From a virus: a stretch of DNA of 38,311 bases. The position numbers and the translations under genes are program-made. Position 1 is the stretch's first letter. The number at the start of each line of letters is the position of its first letter. Shown here in pieces: positions 38,240-38,311 of the stretch. The stretch covers positions 1 through 38,311 of IMG/VR virus record IMGVR_UViG_3300021961_000248; one strand, written 5' to 3'. The notes under the pieces were generated by a model. That model was not told where the DNA came from and did no database searches. It saw nothing but the letters and a program-made list of their open reading frames with translations.

Positions 38240-38311
38240 ATGGCATATGTAGCAGGTGATACAATTACAGCGTCACAATACAATATTTTTGTAAATAATT
38301 CGTCAAGTCCT
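38240..38311 (+). CDS. start of a further virion protein, cut by the right edge
   Basis: An ATG one base after the preceding stop begins MAYVAGDTITASQYNIFVNN and runs open to the window edge (24 codons). AGGAG with nine bases of spacing (38226-38230) supports the start. The opening 'AGDTI-x-A-x2-YN' is a frequent N-terminus of fibre or decoration proteins in marine T4-like phages, so the tail region probably continues to the right. The function cannot be given from this fragment. Confidence 0.75.
   Translation, partial: MAYVAGDTITASQYNIFVNNSSSP

Noticed and set aside
37629-38264. 211-codon frame on the minus strand over the third fibre gene
   Set aside because: It is opposite a clear fibre gene and crosses its stop and the next gene start; no ribosome binding site is visible.

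Overview
The window looks like part of the genome of a low-GC, T4-like marine myovirus, of the cyanophage or pelagimyophage kind. The reasons are the T4 core proteins in compact order (gp46, gp47 and gp55 on the minus strand; gp48, gp53, gp5, gp25 and gp6 on the plus strand), T4-type late promoter boxes (TATAAATA), genes that overlap or almost touch, and very large structural proteins of the marine T4-like type. No photosynthesis gene, tRNA, integrase, insertion sequence or CRISPR array was seen, so the host cannot be named from this window.

Layout. Positions 1-3000 hold small accessory genes on both strands: an aminoacyl-tRNA-protein transferase (Ate/Bpt)-like protein, a GIY-YIG-like nuclease, a histone H1 (Hc1)-like basic protein and a 2OG-Fe(II) oxygenase. 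One clear bidirectional terminator lies among them. Positions 2999-6752 (minus strand) carry the recombination nuclease gp46/gp47 and the late sigma factor gp55. The 117-bp gap at 6753-6869 is a divergent control region with a sigma70-like promoter candidate facing gp55 and a T4-type late promoter facing the baseplate genes. Positions 6870-16920 are the baseplate block: gp48, gp53, an unnamed 723-residue protein in a hub-like position, gp5 with a spike helix and a C-terminal S74-type chaperone domain, gp25 and gp6. Positions 16923-29540 are one 4205-codon gene, a third of the window. It contains a cupredoxin-like domain with a complete type-1 copper ligand set, a seven-blade FG-GAP-type propeller and a C-terminal array of GDGST modules.

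Positions 29527-38311 are a tail-fibre region. It has three fibre-like paralogues and the start of a further gene. Between the second and third paralogues sits a cassette of overlapping genes: a glycine-rich protein ending in a Hint (Hedgehog/intein-type) domain, an aspartyl-hydroxylase-like oxygenase, a short-chain dehydrogenase-like protein and a GNAT-like protein. After them come two tiny paralogous genes of 58 and 56 codons that are translationally linked to the third fibre gene.

How it fits together: gp55 made from the minus strand would direct the host RNA polymerase to the TATAAATA boxes that precede the plus-strand baseplate and tail genes, while gp46/gp47 serve recombination-dependent replication. 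The most unusual material is the Hint/oxygenase/dehydrogenase/acetyltransferase cassette inside the tail-fibre locus, the domain make-up of the 4205-residue protein, and the Ate/Bpt-like protein. All names come from reading translated sequence by eye; no database search was run.
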